Shown here one piece after another: positions 9,415 through 19,048 of a stretch of DNA of 64,000 nt (the stretch's first letter is position 1; every line of letters begins with the position of its first letter). Location of the stretch: NCBI RefSeq assembly GCF_002113025.1, contig NZ_NEJH01000003.1:1-64000 (forward strand), given 5' to 3'. The notes under the pieces were generated by a model. The model worked only from the letters and a program-made list of their open reading frames with translations, had not been told where the DNA came from and made no database searches. Both the position numbers and the translations under genes were made by a program. This stretch comes from Pseudomonas sp. B28(2017) (GTDB lineage: Bacteria; Pseudomonadota; Gammaproteobacteria; Pseudomonadales; Pseudomonadaceae).

Positions 9415-9450
9415 ACAAAACCCGTCGTGGGAAACCACGACGGGTTTTGT
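9415..9450. terminator. Bidirectional terminator between the DUF1127 genes
   Basis: Sixteen-base perfect arms (9415-9430 and 9435-9450) around a GAAA loop, with core CCCGTCGTGG/CCACGACGGG and A- and T-rich flanks, give an intrinsic terminator on either strand. It separates the two DUF1127 genes into different transcription units. Confidence 0.92.
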
Positions 9451-9494
9451 CGTTTTGGCCTGTCAGATCCGGTCCTACAGTAGGGAAACTTGAA

Positions 9495-9556
9495 GACCAG
9501 TACAGTTTTCAAAAACTACAAACTGGATGAGTACAATATCATCACAGTGTGTCTGT
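9495..9556. promoter_or_regulatory. CTGTAC/GTACAG-type motifs before the second DUF1127 gene
   Basis: GACCAGTACAGT (9495-9506) repeats the 10-mer GACCAGTACA found at 9002-9011 before the first copy. GAGTACA (about 9529-9535), CACAGTG (9544-9550) and CTGTAGTG (9553-9560) follow. The shared 10-mer and spacing suggest both genes answer to the same regulator. Confidence 0.45.
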
Positions 9557-9615
9557 AGTGAATGTTCGTCCGGTGCCAGCATGGAACCTCTACTGATCAG
9601 GACAGGGACCGCCCC

Positions 9616-9825
9616 ATGAACTCTTTACAGGATGTTTCCACCCCGTCAGCTCAATCGAGACCTTGCCTGAACCGGGTTAGAGATCTGTTCACAGGACTCT
9701 TCGCCAGCCTCGAAAGAGCAAGAACACGACGTTTACTGGCTCAACTCGATGATCGTCAGCTATCAGATCTCGGCATCAGCCACGCCGAGCGCAGCAATGA
9801 ACTGGATAAACCGTTCTGGCGCTGA
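9616..9825 (+). CDS. DUF1127 small protein (second copy)
   Basis: A 69-residue protein ending in RRLLAQLDDRQLSDLGISHAERSNELDKPFWR-like sequence, that is, the DUF1127 helix pair, sharing GIS, E and the final KPFWR with the copy at 9143. The N-terminal third is unrelated and Ser/Pro-rich. The ATG at 9616 is preferred to one at 9562 because a purine-rich CAGGGA site precedes it and homology starts later. It has its own upstream region with the repeated motifs, so the pair are paralogues under parallel control rather than one operon. Confidence 0.82.
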   Translation: MNSLQDVSTPSAQSRPCLNRVRDLFTGLFASLERARTRRLLAQLDDRQLSDLGISHAERSNELDKPFWR

Positions 9826-9968
9826 CTTCCCGCTTGCACGACGGGCTGTTCGAACCGACACACTCAGGCCTAATATCAGACCAGAACGTGGCGAGCGCCA
9901 AGCGCCTGGCGTCTGACTTTGCAGACACTGCGCCATTTTTCAATTGGTTTACCCAAAGGAGTTACCCC

Positions 9969-10289
9969 ATGTCCCGTCTTCGCCTGCTCAGTGCTGCGGC
10001 CCTGTTTGCCGTGGCTGCCAATGCCAGCGCAACCAGCTTCATCGTGACCACCGACGCTGTTGTCAACGCGCTCAAAGCCACATCCGATGCGACCACCGAC
10101 GTCGTCTCGTCGTCATTCAAGGATGACAAGATCGTGCTCGCGGCCCGTGACGACGCTGCCAGCTTCGTCGCCAGCGAAGGTTCCATCCGTGGCGTGAAAC
10201 TCGAAAGCGCCCTCGACCACATTCGCCACCAGGCACCACAGCTGAACGCAAGCGACGCACAACTGGCACAAGCGATCCTGACAATCTAA
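9969..10289 (+). CDS. DUF2388 (TIGR02448-type) secreted protein, copy 1
   Basis: A 106-residue protein with a clear signal peptide (MSRLRLLSAAALFAVAANAS, cleavage probably after ASA). The mature part has the family core: ARDDAASFVASEG, then IRGVKLESALDHIR and a C-terminal ASDAQLAQAILTI. Members are about 100 residues, found in tandem in pseudomonads, and of unknown function. AAGGAG precedes the ATG. It is first of three consecutive paralogues, followed by a large exported DUF4105 protein, so an envelope or extracellular role is likely. Confidence 0.88.
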   Translation: MSRLRLLSAAALFAVAANASATSFIVTTDAVVNALKATSDATTDVVSSSFKDDKIVLAARDDAASFVASEGSIRGVKLESALDHIRHQAPQLNASDAQLAQAILTI

Positions 10290-10396
10290 ACGACTGCCCA
10301 GGCATGGGGCACGTCCGGCGTGTCCCAGAGTCTTGGCGTTGGCTCCAGGCCGGACCTTGCGCTAGCCTTGGGACTCACTTTCAACTGTCGAGTCTC

Positions 10397-10714
10397 ATGC
10401 GTTTTCCTTCAAGTCTCTTGATCGCTCCAGTCTTTCTTATCCTTGGCTACTGTGGATCAGTCCACGCTTATGACGCCTTCAACCTGTCCACCCAAGGCAT
10501 CGTCGCCAGCGGTTACGCTACAAGTTTGGTGACCAGCGCCCCCTTCGACCATAAACTGCTGCTCGCCGCCCAGGATGACGCGGCGGCATACGTTGCCAGT
10601 GACGGCCAACTGAGAGGCGCACGACTGGAGTCGGCCCTGCGGTATCTGCGCCGAACCCAGGCAAAACTTCATGCCAGCGACCTTGAACTGGCACAAGCAA
10701 TTCTCGTCCAATAG
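10397..10714 (+). CDS. DUF2388 secreted protein, copy 2
   Basis: A 105-residue protein with a signal peptide (about residues 1-24, ending SVHA). The DUF2388 core reads AAQDDAAAYVASDGQLRGAR, then LESALRYLRR and ASDLELAQAILVQ at the end. It aligns with its neighbours without gaps over the C-terminal 50 residues. The ATG at 10397 is chosen because the signal peptide begins there; its ribosome site (GTCGAG) is weak, unlike copies 1 and 3. Confidence 0.85.
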   Translation: MRFPSSLLIAPVFLILGYCGSVHAYDAFNLSTQGIVASGYATSLVTSAPFDHKLLLAAQDDAAAYVASDGQLRGARLESALRYLRRTQAKLHASDLELAQAILVQ

Positions 10715-10741
10715 TTATCCCTGTTTTTCTGGAGTCGTTCC

Positions 10742-11062
10742 ATGCGTAACCCGCTGATTGCTGCCACCTTAGGCCTGCTGCTGTTGGCCGATGTAACCCA
10801 GGCACATACTCTGGTTGCCACCAGTAACATGCTGATCCGTGCTACCCAGCGCACCCTCGATTTCACCTCCGACACCACCACATCCATTCGCGATTCGAAA
10901 ATCGTGCGCGAAGCCCAGGACGACGCCGCCAGTTTCGTTGCCAGCAATGGCGACATTCGTGGCGCTCACCTGGAATCCGCTTTCGACTTGCTGCGCACCC
11001 GCGTGCCGGAAGCCCGTGACGCCAGTGATCAGGATCTCGCCGAAGCCATCCTCGCACTGTGA
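10742..11062 (+). CDS. DUF2388 secreted protein, copy 3
   Basis: A 106-residue protein with a signal peptide (about residues 1-21, ending TQA) and the same core, AQDDAASFVASNGDIRGAH, LESAFDLLR, then ASDQDLAEAILAL. CTGGAG precedes the ATG. Its stop codon overlaps the GTG start of the next gene (GTGA), so production of the two proteins is coupled. This links the DUF2388 family directly to the HExxH-DUF4105 protein. Confidence 0.87.
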   Translation: MRNPLIAATLGLLLLADVTQAHTLVATSNMLIRATQRTLDFTSDTTTSIRDSKIVREAQDDAASFVASNGDIRGAHLESAFDLLRTRVPEARDASDQDLAEAILAL

Positions 11063-13020
11063 GACGCCCAGGCACCTGGCTGCTGGCCGGGGCCCTGTTG
11101 CTGCTTGGCAACACGGCCCAAGCAGGCCTTCAGTTACATCTCAAGACCGAAGGTCTGACGCCCGCGCAGCAGCAAGCCAGCCAGGCGTTGCTCGATGAAG
11201 CCATGCAGGCACTGCCGCCACGTTTTATCGAGCAACTCGATCGACGCATCGACGTCGATTGGACCGATGACATGCCGCGCAACGCCTACGGTCAGGCATC
11301 ACTGGTGTCCGAGCTCGATCTGAACCGCAACCTGCTGGCCGGCCTCACCGATGGCAGCGCCGCGACCAGGAAAACCCATCGCCCTCATGGGACCGTGCGC
11401 AAGGAACTGCTGGCCACGGTGTTGCACGAACTGACGCACATCTACGATCGCTCGCGCCTGTGGCCGGATACCGAACGCAAGCTGATTCAGCGCTGCACCC
11501 GGCACAACAACAGCTCAGGGCTGGTTGGCATTCCCGACCAATGTCGAGGCCAGTCCGATCGGCGCTTTACCCTCAGTGACGATCCGCGTTTGCTCGACCT
11601 CGCTGGCTGGCAGCAATACGTAGGCCGTCGTGGAGAACGCGAACAGCACAATCGCCAGATTGCCCGCAGTCCGGATATCTACGAGACCAGCAGTCCAAAG
11701 GAGTTCGTCGCGGTCAACATGGAGTATTTCCTCCTCGACCCGAGCTACGCCTGCCGCCGCCCGGCGCTGTACCGCTACTACAAGGAACATTTTGGCTGGG
11801 CGCCCGCTGCCAAAGACACCTGCAGCAAAACCCTCGCTTTCCTCAATGCCGGCAACGACTTCGCCAAGACACCTTTGGGCCAGGTCGATCCGGAGCGGGT
11901 CTATGCCGTTGACTACCTGCTGGCCGAGGCTAACCAGAACCTGTTCAGCCGCTGGGGCCACAGCATGTTGCGCCTGGTGATCTGTGCGCCGGGGCGACCA
12001 CGCGGGCCGGATTGTCGATTGGACCTGGACCAGCATCTGGTGCTGTCGTACCGCGCCTTCGTCGGCGACGTACAACTGTCGAGCTGGGATGGCCTGGTCG
12101 GCAAATACCCGTCGCGGCTGTTTATCCTGCCGCTGTCTCAGGTCATCGACGAATACACCAAGACCGAATTGCGCAGCCTGGCCTCCGTACCCCTGAACCT
12201 GTCGCGCAGAGAGATTGAAGACGTGGTGGAGCGTGCTGCCGAGATGCACTGGAGCTACGACGGCAACTACTTCTTCCTGTCAAACAACTGCGCGGTGGAA
12301 GAACTGAAATTACTGCGCGGCGGCACCAACAATCCGCAACTGGTGGGGCTCGACAACATCATGCCCAACGGCTTGCTGGAGGTACTGAAGGGCCGTGGAC
12401 TGGCGGACACCAGCGTGCTGGACGATCCGCGAGAGGCCTTGCGCCTGGGCTATCGCTTCGACTCCTTCCGCGATCGTTATCAGGCCATGTTCGAAATACT
12501 GAAAAAGCAATTGCCGATCAAGCAGGAAACCGTCGAAGACTGGCTGGACTTAAAAGCCCAGGAGCGTCGCCAATGGTTCGAGCAGGCCGATTTGCGTACC
12601 AGTGCGGCGTTGCTTCTGCTGGAACAGGCGAGTTTCCGTCGACAGTTGCTATTGGCTCAGGATGAAGTGAAGCAGCGTTATCTGGGCGCCCGAGAGCTGA
12701 AGAATGGCGGCATGGACAAGGCCAACGAGACGCTCAAGGACATTCTCGCCAACAGTGGCTTCCTCAGCCGGCCAGCGGAACTGCTGGGCACCCACGGTTA
12801 TGGCTTGCCACAGCCGAGCGAGTGGCAGCATCTGGAAGCGGAAAGCAGCCAGCGCCAGAAGCAGCTCCTGGCGCTGTCCGGGGATCTGGACAAGGAAGTG
12901 AGGGCACTGCTTGAACCTGGCCGTGCCGCCGAAATGGCCGCTAACGAGGCCAACGTGAAACAGATTGGCGAGCACTTGCGCAAACTGCACAGGGCGTCGG
13001 GCGGGATAGAGTTGCCCTGA
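11059..13020 (+). CDS. Secreted HExxH + DUF4105 (Lnb-like) protein
   Basis: A 653-residue exported protein (signal peptide about residues 1-22, ending AQA). Residues 25-250 hold a zinc-peptidase-like region with HELTH at 123-127 and a possible third ligand in KEFVAVNMEYFLLD (214-227). Residues 280-430 match DUF4105, with the conserved His in FSRWGHSMLRL (H301) and Cys in LSNNCAVEEL (C411). In Bacteroides Lnb these residues catalyse lipoprotein N-acylation. The last 200 residues are mostly helical. It starts with GTG overlapping the stop of the third DUF2388 gene, so the four genes form one unit. Neither a peptidase nor an acyltransferase activity is shown here; both are inferred from motifs. 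Confidence 0.82.
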   Translation: MRRPGTWLLAGALLLLGNTAQAGLQLHLKTEGLTPAQQQASQALLDEAMQALPPRFIEQLDRRIDVDWTDDMPRNAYGQASLVSELDLNRNLLAGLTDGSAATRKTHRPHGTVRKELLATVLHELTHIYDRSRLWPDTERKLIQRCTRHNNSSGLVGIPDQCRGQSDRRFTLSDDPRLLDLAGWQQYVGRRGEREQHNRQIARSPDIYETSSPKEFVAVNMEYFLLDPSYACRRPALYRYYKEHFGWAPAAKDTCSKTLAFLNAGNDFAKTPLGQVDPERVYAVDYLLAEANQNLFSRWGHSMLRLVICAPGRPRGPDCRLDLDQHLVLSYRAFVGDVQLSSWDGLVGKYPSRLFILPLSQVIDEYTKTELRSLASVPLNLSRREIEDVVERAAEMHWSYDGNYFFLSNNCAVEELKLLRGGTNNPQLVGLDNIMPNGLLEVLKGRGLADTSVLDDPREALRLGYRFDSFRDRYQAMFEILKKQLPIKQETVEDWLDLKAQERRQWFEQADLRTSAALLLLEQASFRRQLLLAQDEVKQRYLGARELKNGGMDKANETLKDILANSGFLSRPAELLGTHGYGLPQPSEWQHLEAESSQRQKQLLALSGDLDKEVRALLEPGRAAEMAANEANVKQIGEHLRKLHRASGGIELP

Positions 13021-13066
13021 CCCCGCTCCTACAGGGGGTTCAGGGTTCAACCCAATGACAGATCCA

Positions 13067-13302
13067 TCAGTACAGCCCTCCCTGCAGAACCTCATAAACA
13101 ATCCAGGTTTCCGCGGCGATCAGCACAACGTCCGCGCCCGCGCGACGCCATTCGTAGCCCGGGTAATACGGCAACCGGCTTAACGCGCGTTTATCCAGGC
13201 GTTCGCCGTAATAGCCCCGAGGCTGCGGCCTGCCACGCACCAAGATGACACCCGGTGGTGGCGGGGCCCAAGGCCGGCCATCAGGCGTTTCGACATTTTC
13301 AT
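13067..13302 (-). pseudogene. Remnant of a CigR/RcnB-family gene
   Basis: Reading 13278-13067 on the minus strand gives PPPPGVILVRGRP, then GYYGERLDKRALSRLPYYPG, YEWRRAGADVVLIAAETW and IVYEVLQGGLY before a stop. This is the C-terminal domain of Pseudomonas CigR/RcnB-like secreted proteins. The only ATG with a ribosome site (AGGAAAG, ATG at 13302) encodes MKMSKRLMAGLG in a different frame and stops early. In the frame of the domain there is no start codon or signal peptide back to a TGA near 13340. A deletion with frame loss is the simplest reading; a sequencing error alone would not restore the missing signal-peptide core. Confidence 0.65.
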
Positions 13303-13329
13303 CAGGTCTTTCCTCGCAACACGCACAGC

Positions 13330-13362
13330 AAAAAGGGCCTCAGAACGCAGTCCTGAAGCCCT
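13330..13362 (-). terminator. trpA: Rho-independent terminator of trpBA
   Basis: On the minus strand AGGGCTTCAG (13362-13353) pairs with CTGAGGCCCT (13343-13334), with one G-U pair and a 9-base loop, and runs into TTTTT. It lies 61 bases past the trpA stop codon. Confidence 0.88.
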
Positions 13363-13423
13363 CGGTCTTGCTGTTTAGTCTGTGCCGCGAGGCGCTAATT
13401 CCTCTGTATCAGGAACTTTACCC

Positions 13424-14235
13424 TCAGTTGACGCGGGCTTTACGCACGCCATCGGCCAATGCCGAGCAAAGGCTCAGCACACCATCGACCGCCTGATCCG
13501 GCGTCGAGGCATTGGCGATGTGATCGATCAGTGCCGAACCCACGACCACACCGTCCGCCAGACGCGCGATAGACGCTGCTTGCTCCGGCGTGCGAATGCC
13601 GAAACCGATGCTGATCGGCAGATCGGTATGGCGACGCAAACGGGCGACCGCCTCTTCAACGTGTTCCAGCGTCGCCGCACCAGCACCGGTCACACCGGCA
13701 ACGGACACGTAGTAAACAAACCCGGAGCTGCCGTTAAGCACTGTCGGCAGACGCACATCGTCGGTGGTCGGGGTGGTCAGACGGATGAAGTCCAGGCCGG
13801 CAGCCTGTGCCGGATCGCACAACTCGCCGTTATGTTCGGGAGGCAGGTCGACCACGATCAGACCATCGACACCGGCCTCTTTCGCTTCGGCGATAAAGCG
13901 CGGCACGCCATATTTGTGGATCGGGTTGAAGTACCCCATCAGCACCAGCGGCGTTTCATTGTTGTCCTTGCGGAACTCGCGAACCATTTGCAGGGTTTTC
14001 GCCAGGTTCTGCTTGGCAGCCAGAGCACGGATGTTGGCGAGCTGGATTGCCGGACCGTCGGCCATCGGATCGGTGAAGGGCATGCCCAGTTCGATCACGT
14101 CGGCGCCTGCAGCCGGCAAGCCTTTGAGGATCGCCAGGGACGTGTCATAGCCCGGGTCGCCAGCGGTCACGAAGGTCACCAGGGCGGCGCGGTTCTGTTC
14201 CTTGAGTTCGGCAAAACGTGTTTGCAGGCGGCTCA

Positions 14236-14236
<1 letters not shown>
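13424..14236 (-). CDS. trpA: Tryptophan synthase alpha chain
   Basis: A 270-residue TIM-barrel enzyme that cleaves indole-3-glycerol phosphate to indole and glyceraldehyde phosphate in the alpha2-beta2 complex. Family blocks are [31 protein letters not shown] (with the catalytic Glu) and [14 protein letters not shown], then [11 protein letters not shown] (catalytic Asp). The phosphate-binding region [11 protein letters not shown] follows. Its ATG overlaps the trpB stop by one base (TGATG), so the two subunits are translationally coupled. Confidence 0.97.
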
Positions 14237-15595
<1,359 letters not shown>

Positions 15596-16489
15596 ATGAG
15601 CCATGACCTTCCACCGCTGAACGCGCTTCGCGCCTTCGAAGCCACCGCCCGCTTGAACAGCGTCAGTCAGGCGGCCGAGCAGTTGCATGTCACCCATGGG
15701 GCCGTCAGCCGGCAATTGAAAGTCCTCGAAGAACACTTGGGTGTGAGCCTGTTCATCAAGGACGGACGCGGCCTGAAACTCACAGATGCCGGGTTGCGCC
15801 TGCGTGACGCCAGCAGCGAAGCCTTCGAACGCCTGCGCGGTGTTTGCGCCGAACTCACACAAAGCACAGCCGATGCCCCGTTCGTGCTCGGTTGCTCGGG
15901 AAGCCTGTTGGCCCGCTGGTTTATCCCGCGACTGGGGAGACTCAATGCCGACCTGCCGGACTTGCGCCTGCACCTGTCGGCCGGAGAAGGCGATCTCGAT
16001 CCGCGAAGACCGGGGCTGGATGCCTTGCTGGTCTTTGCCGAGCCACCCTGGCCGGCGGACATGCAGGTTTTTGAGCTGGCCAGCGAACGTATCGGTCCGG
16101 TCATGAGTCCTCGGTTCAGCGGCTATGAGCGGCTCAGGCAAGCGCCGGAAACCGCACTGTTGAGCGAACCCTTGCTGCACACCACCTCACGCCCGCAAGC
16201 CTGGCCGAGCTGGGCGCAACCACGCGGCCTCGACGCCAGGGCGTTGAAGTACGGTCAGGGATTTGAACATTTGTATTACTTGCTCGAAGCCGCTGTCGCA
16301 GGCCTGGGCGTGGCGATTGCCCCCGAACCCCTGGTGGCCGAGGACTTGAAGGCCGGTCGCCTGGTTGCACCATGGGGTTTCAGTGAAACCCCGGCGCAAC
16401 TGGCGTTGTGGCTACCCAAGCGCGCCGCGGACGGGCGCGCCCGGCAACTGGCTCAGTGGCTCAGGAACGAGCTGCGTCGAGCGGATTAA
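15596..16489 (+). CDS. trpI: LysR-family activator of trpBA
   Basis: A 297-residue LysR regulator. The helix-turn-helix reads [20 protein letters not shown], then [18 protein letters not shown], followed by an effector domain. The family effector of TrpI is indole-3-glycerol phosphate, a pathway intermediate, so trpBA is switched on by its own substrate. It is transcribed away from trpB. Its TAA stop shares the bases TTAA with the stop of the convergent DUF883 gene. Confidence 0.93.
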   Translation: MSHDLPPLNALRAFEATARLNSVSQAAEQLHVTHGAVSRQLKVLEEHLGVSLFIKDGRGLKLTDAGLRLRDASSEAFERLRGVCAELTQSTADAPFVLGCSGSLLARWFIPRLGRLNADLPDLRLHLSAGEGDLDPRRPGLDALLVFAEPPWPADMQVFELASERIGPVMSPRFSGYERLRQAPETALLSEPLLHTTSRPQAWPSWAQPRGLDARALKYGQGFEHLYYLLEAAVAGLGVAIAPEPLVAEDLKAGRLVAPWGFSETPAQLALWLPKRAADGRARQLAQWLRNELRRAD

Positions 16490-16809
16490 TCACGCTTGCA
16501 CAACAGATAAGCGGCCAGCAGGCCCAATGCGCCCACAGCGACACCAGCTGTTGTCCAGGGGTGTTCCTGGGCGTAGTCACGGGTGGCAATCCCGGTTTCG
16601 CGGGTTTTGACCTTGACCTCTTCATAGGCGTCGGCAAGCAGATGGCGCGAGTGCCTCAAGGCATTCTCGGCGTTGCTTTTCAGGGTCTTGAGGGTTTTAC
16701 GCGACTCGTCCGAGGCATCGTCCTTCAGGCTTTCCAAAGACTTGAGCAGACTCTCGATCTCGGCTTCCATGCTTTGCAATGAGGCTTTGCGTAACGAGGT
16801 GTTGGCCAT
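16486..16809 (-). CDS. DUF883 (ElaB/YqjD-type) membrane-anchored protein
   Basis: A 107-residue protein. It has a long charged, probably coiled-coil helix (residues 10-75) and a C-terminal TM segment rich in Gly and Ala ([17 protein letters not shown]) that ends in CKRD. ElaB/YqjD proteins of E. coli are tail-anchored inner-membrane proteins made in stationary phase that bind ribosomes. The ATG at 16809 follows GGAGAG. It runs convergent with trpI, overlapping it by four bases. Confidence 0.88.
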   Translation of the reverse strand: MANTSLRKASLQSMEAEIESLLKSLESLKDDASDESRKTLKTLKSNAENALRHSRHLLADAYEEVKVKTRETGIATRDYAQEHPWTTAGVAVGALGLLAAYLLCKRD

Positions 16810-16966
16810 GGTGGCTCTCCTGCACTGGTGATAAGTGGCGTGTGTTGGTTGGGACTTCAGGGGCGCGAGAAAGTGCATAAAATCTGAACTTCATCCGGAG
16901 AACGACCAACACAAGAAATAGGAAAAATCACTGCTAGGCTGTAATTCACACGCCGAGGAGAACGCC

Positions 16967-17182
16967 ATGTCTGACCATCACACCTACAAGAAAGTCGAGC
17001 TGGTTGGCTCGTCCACCAGCAGTATCGAAGATGCGATCAACAACGCGCTGGCCGAAGCCAGTAAAAGCCTCAAGTACATGGAATGGTTTGAAGTAACCGA
17101 GACCCGTGGGCACATCCGGGACGGCAAGGCTGCACACTTTCAGGTGACCTTGAAAGTCGGGTTTCGGATTGCCAGTAGCTGA
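16967..17182 (+). CDS. Dodecin family flavin-binding protein
   Basis: A 71-residue protein with the dodecin pattern: YKKVELVGSSTSSIEDAINN, then ASKSLKYMEWFEVTETRGHI and a final beta strand (FQVTLKVGFRI). Dodecins form hollow dodecamers that store flavin or CoA. The WFEVTETRG segment carries the tryptophan that stacks on the isoalloxazine ring. The ATG follows GAGGAGAACGCC. It appears to be a single-gene unit. Confidence 0.92.
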   Translation: MSDHHTYKKVELVGSSTSSIEDAINNALAEASKSLKYMEWFEVTETRGHIRDGKAAHFQVTLKVGFRIASS

Positions 17183-17303
17183 CTTTGGGCTAGTCTTCTG
17201 AACTTGCACGCCGGCCGAATGCCACAGGGAATGGCAATGCGCGACATGAGTGCGTCCGGCTGACGGCTGGTTACCCCTATGACCCGACCAGGGAATGCAA
17301 CCG

Positions 17304-17525
17304 ATGAAGAAGTTTATGTTGGCGGTAGGTTTGTTGAGCCTTGCGGGGACCGCATTGGCGGGCGGCAAGCCATGCGAAGAGCTGAAAGCCGAAATCGCAG
17401 CGAAACTTGATGCCAAGGGCGTTTCCGGTTATTCGCTGGAGATTGTCGATAAAGGTGCCGCTGCCGGCGGGAAAGTTGTTGGCAAGTGCGAAGCGGGCGC
17501 CAAAGTGATCGTCTATAAAAAGTAG
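17304..17525 (+). CDS. DUF1161 small exported protein (first copy)
   Basis: A 73-residue protein with a signal peptide (MKKFMLAVGLLSLAGTALAG). The mature domain opens with KPCEELKAEIAAKLDAKGVS and ends with KVVGKCEAGAKVIVYKK. Two cysteines (in PCEE and GKCE) are probably disulphide-bonded in the periplasm. Function unknown. The start at 17304 is chosen because GGGA lies 9 bases before it, whereas it abuts the ATG at 17295. A paralogue lies at 19049. Confidence 0.87.
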   Translation: MKKFMLAVGLLSLAGTALAGGKPCEELKAEIAAKLDAKGVSGYSLEIVDKGAAAGGKVVGKCEAGAKVIVYKK

Positions 17526-17540
17526 GCAGAATCCCACCTG

Positions 17541-17573
17541 AAAAAAAGCCGACACCACGGTGTCGGCTTTTTT
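17541..17573. terminator. Bidirectional terminator between DUF1161 and the LLM oxidoreductase
   Basis: GCCGACAC (17548-17555) and GTGTCGGC (17560-17567) form a stem flanked by seven A on the left and six T on the right. It serves both converging genes. Confidence 0.93.
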
Positions 17574-17591
17574 ACGCCTGCCGTTTGAGTA

Positions 17592-18593
17592 TCAGCCTCG
17601 CATGACCTGCGCCAGCAACTCGTAGGAATGCACGCGATCCGAATGTTCGTACAGGTCACAGGTGAAAATCAGCTCGTCAGCCTGGGTCTGTTCAATCAGG
17701 ACCTCGAGTTTGGCGCGGATTTTCTGCGAGCTTCCGATCATGGCCAAGCCAAGGAAATCGTGCACGGCCTCTCTCTCATGAGGCAGCCACAGGCCGTCCA
17801 TGGTCTTCACCGGCGGGCGCTGTACCAGGCTTTGGCCACGCATCAGGGCGAGAATCCGCTGGAACACCGAAGTCGCCAGGTAATCGGCCTGCTCATCGGT
17901 ATCGGCTGCCACCAATGGCACACCGAGCATCACGTAGGGCTTGTCCAAAACGGCTGACGGCTTGAAGTGATTGCGGTAGACCCGAATCGCTTCATGCATG
18001 TAGCGCGGTGCGAAATGCGAAGCGAAGGCGTAGGGCAAACCGCGTTCACCCGCCAGCTGCGCACTGAACAGGCTCGATCCCAACAACCAGACCGGCACAT
18101 TGGTCCCGGTCCCCGGCATGGCGATGATGCGTTGATCCGGGGTCCGTGGCCCAAGGTAGCGCAGCAGTTCCGTCACATCTTCCGGGAAATCGTCGGCGCT
18201 GCCGGAGCGTTCGCGGCGCAGCGCACGTGCGGTCATCTGGTCAGAGCCGGGCGCGCGACCCAGGCCCAGATCAATCCGGCCCGGATAAAGGCTTTCCAGG
18301 GTGCCGAACTGCTCGGCGATCACCAGCGGTGCATGGTTGGGCAACATCACCCCACCCGAACCGACACGAATGGTCGACGTACCACCGGCCAGATAACCGA
18401 GCAGCACCGATGTCGCAGAGCTGGCGATGCCGTCCATGTTGTGATGCTCAGCCACCCAGAAGCGGTTGTAACCGAACTTCTCGACGTGCTGCGCCAGGTC
18501 CAGCGAGTTGCGCAGCGACTGGGCCGCGCTGCCGTTCTCGCGCACCGGCACCAGATCGAGGGTCGAGAATTTGATATCGGACAGTCGTTTCAT
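17592..18593 (-). CDS. Luciferase-like (LLM) flavin-dependent oxidoreductase
   Basis: A 333-residue member of the bacterial luciferase superfamily, YhbW/MsnO8-like group. Typical blocks are [40 protein letters not shown], then [19 protein letters not shown] and [12 protein letters not shown], which form the flavin-binding barrel. The substrate is unknown. The ATG at 18593 follows GGAGAAGCAGG; the frame continues upstream without homology. It converges on the first DUF1161 gene with a shared terminator. Confidence 0.88.
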   Translation of the reverse strand: MKRLSDIKFSTLDLVPVRENGSAAQSLRNSLDLAQHVEKFGYNRFWVAEHHNMDGIASSATSVLLGYLAGGTSTIRVGSGGVMLPNHAPLVIAEQFGTLESLYPGRIDLGLGRAPGSDQMTARALRRERSGSADDFPEDVTELLRYLGPRTPDQRIIAMPGTGTNVPVWLLGSSLFSAQLAGERGLPYAFASHFAPRYMHEAIRVYRNHFKPSAVLDKPYVMLGVPLVAADTDEQADYLATSVFQRILALMRGQSLVQRPPVKTMDGLWLPHEREAVHDFLGLAMIGSSQKIRAKLEVLIEQTQADELIFTCDLYEHSDRVHSYELLAQVMRG

Positions 18594-19048
18594 GAACCTG
18601 CTTCTCCAATTGAGGGCGCAGGTTTGTTCTTGCGAACGCAAACCTGCCGAATCCAAAAGCGTGTTCATGCAATGTGGGCATATACCCGAGTTTCAATAGC
18701 CAGGTAAAAAAACCCGCGAAAAAAGCAGATTGATCGGACGAGGTGAACCTTGCCCCACCATCTATCGCCATGGCGTTTTCCATGATCCTCGGTGATGACA
18801 AAAAAGGCTGTCCGGTGTCCAGGGTACTGAAGGCGAAGATCAGCCTGGAGGCAACATTGGTCGGCTGGATTTCTGTTGAAAACAAAAGATCGCAGTTTTG
18901 TGCAACCTGCCGGGATCATTCGGCAAAAGCTGCTCAAGGCTGCGATCTTTTTTACGGCGTGACAGATCTGCCCGCTAAAACTATGGTCGAATAAATGACA
19001 GCAGCGAAACCCCATGAATATGCGTGCTGCCTCAAAGGAGCTTCAACC
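18594..19048. other. Gene-free region between the LLM and DUF1161 genes
   Basis: No coding sequence is supported here. The recognisable element is the GATCGCAG inverted repeat at 18884-18951. The promoters of the divergent LLM oxidoreductase and second DUF1161 genes must also lie in this interval; I could not identify convincing boxes. Confidence 0.5.
18884..18951. repeat. Inverted GATCGCAG intergenic repeat
   Basis: AAAAGATCGCAG (18884-18895) and its reverse complement CTGCGATCTTTT (18940-18951) enclose a 44-base centre. This resembles the AAAGATCGCAGCC-type intergenic repeats common in fluorescens-group genomes. The trailing T run could also stop transcription on the plus strand. Confidence 0.6.

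Noticed and set aside
18743..18994. 83-codon open frame before the second DUF1161 gene
   Set aside because: It spans the GATCGCAG inverted repeat and has no ribosome site.
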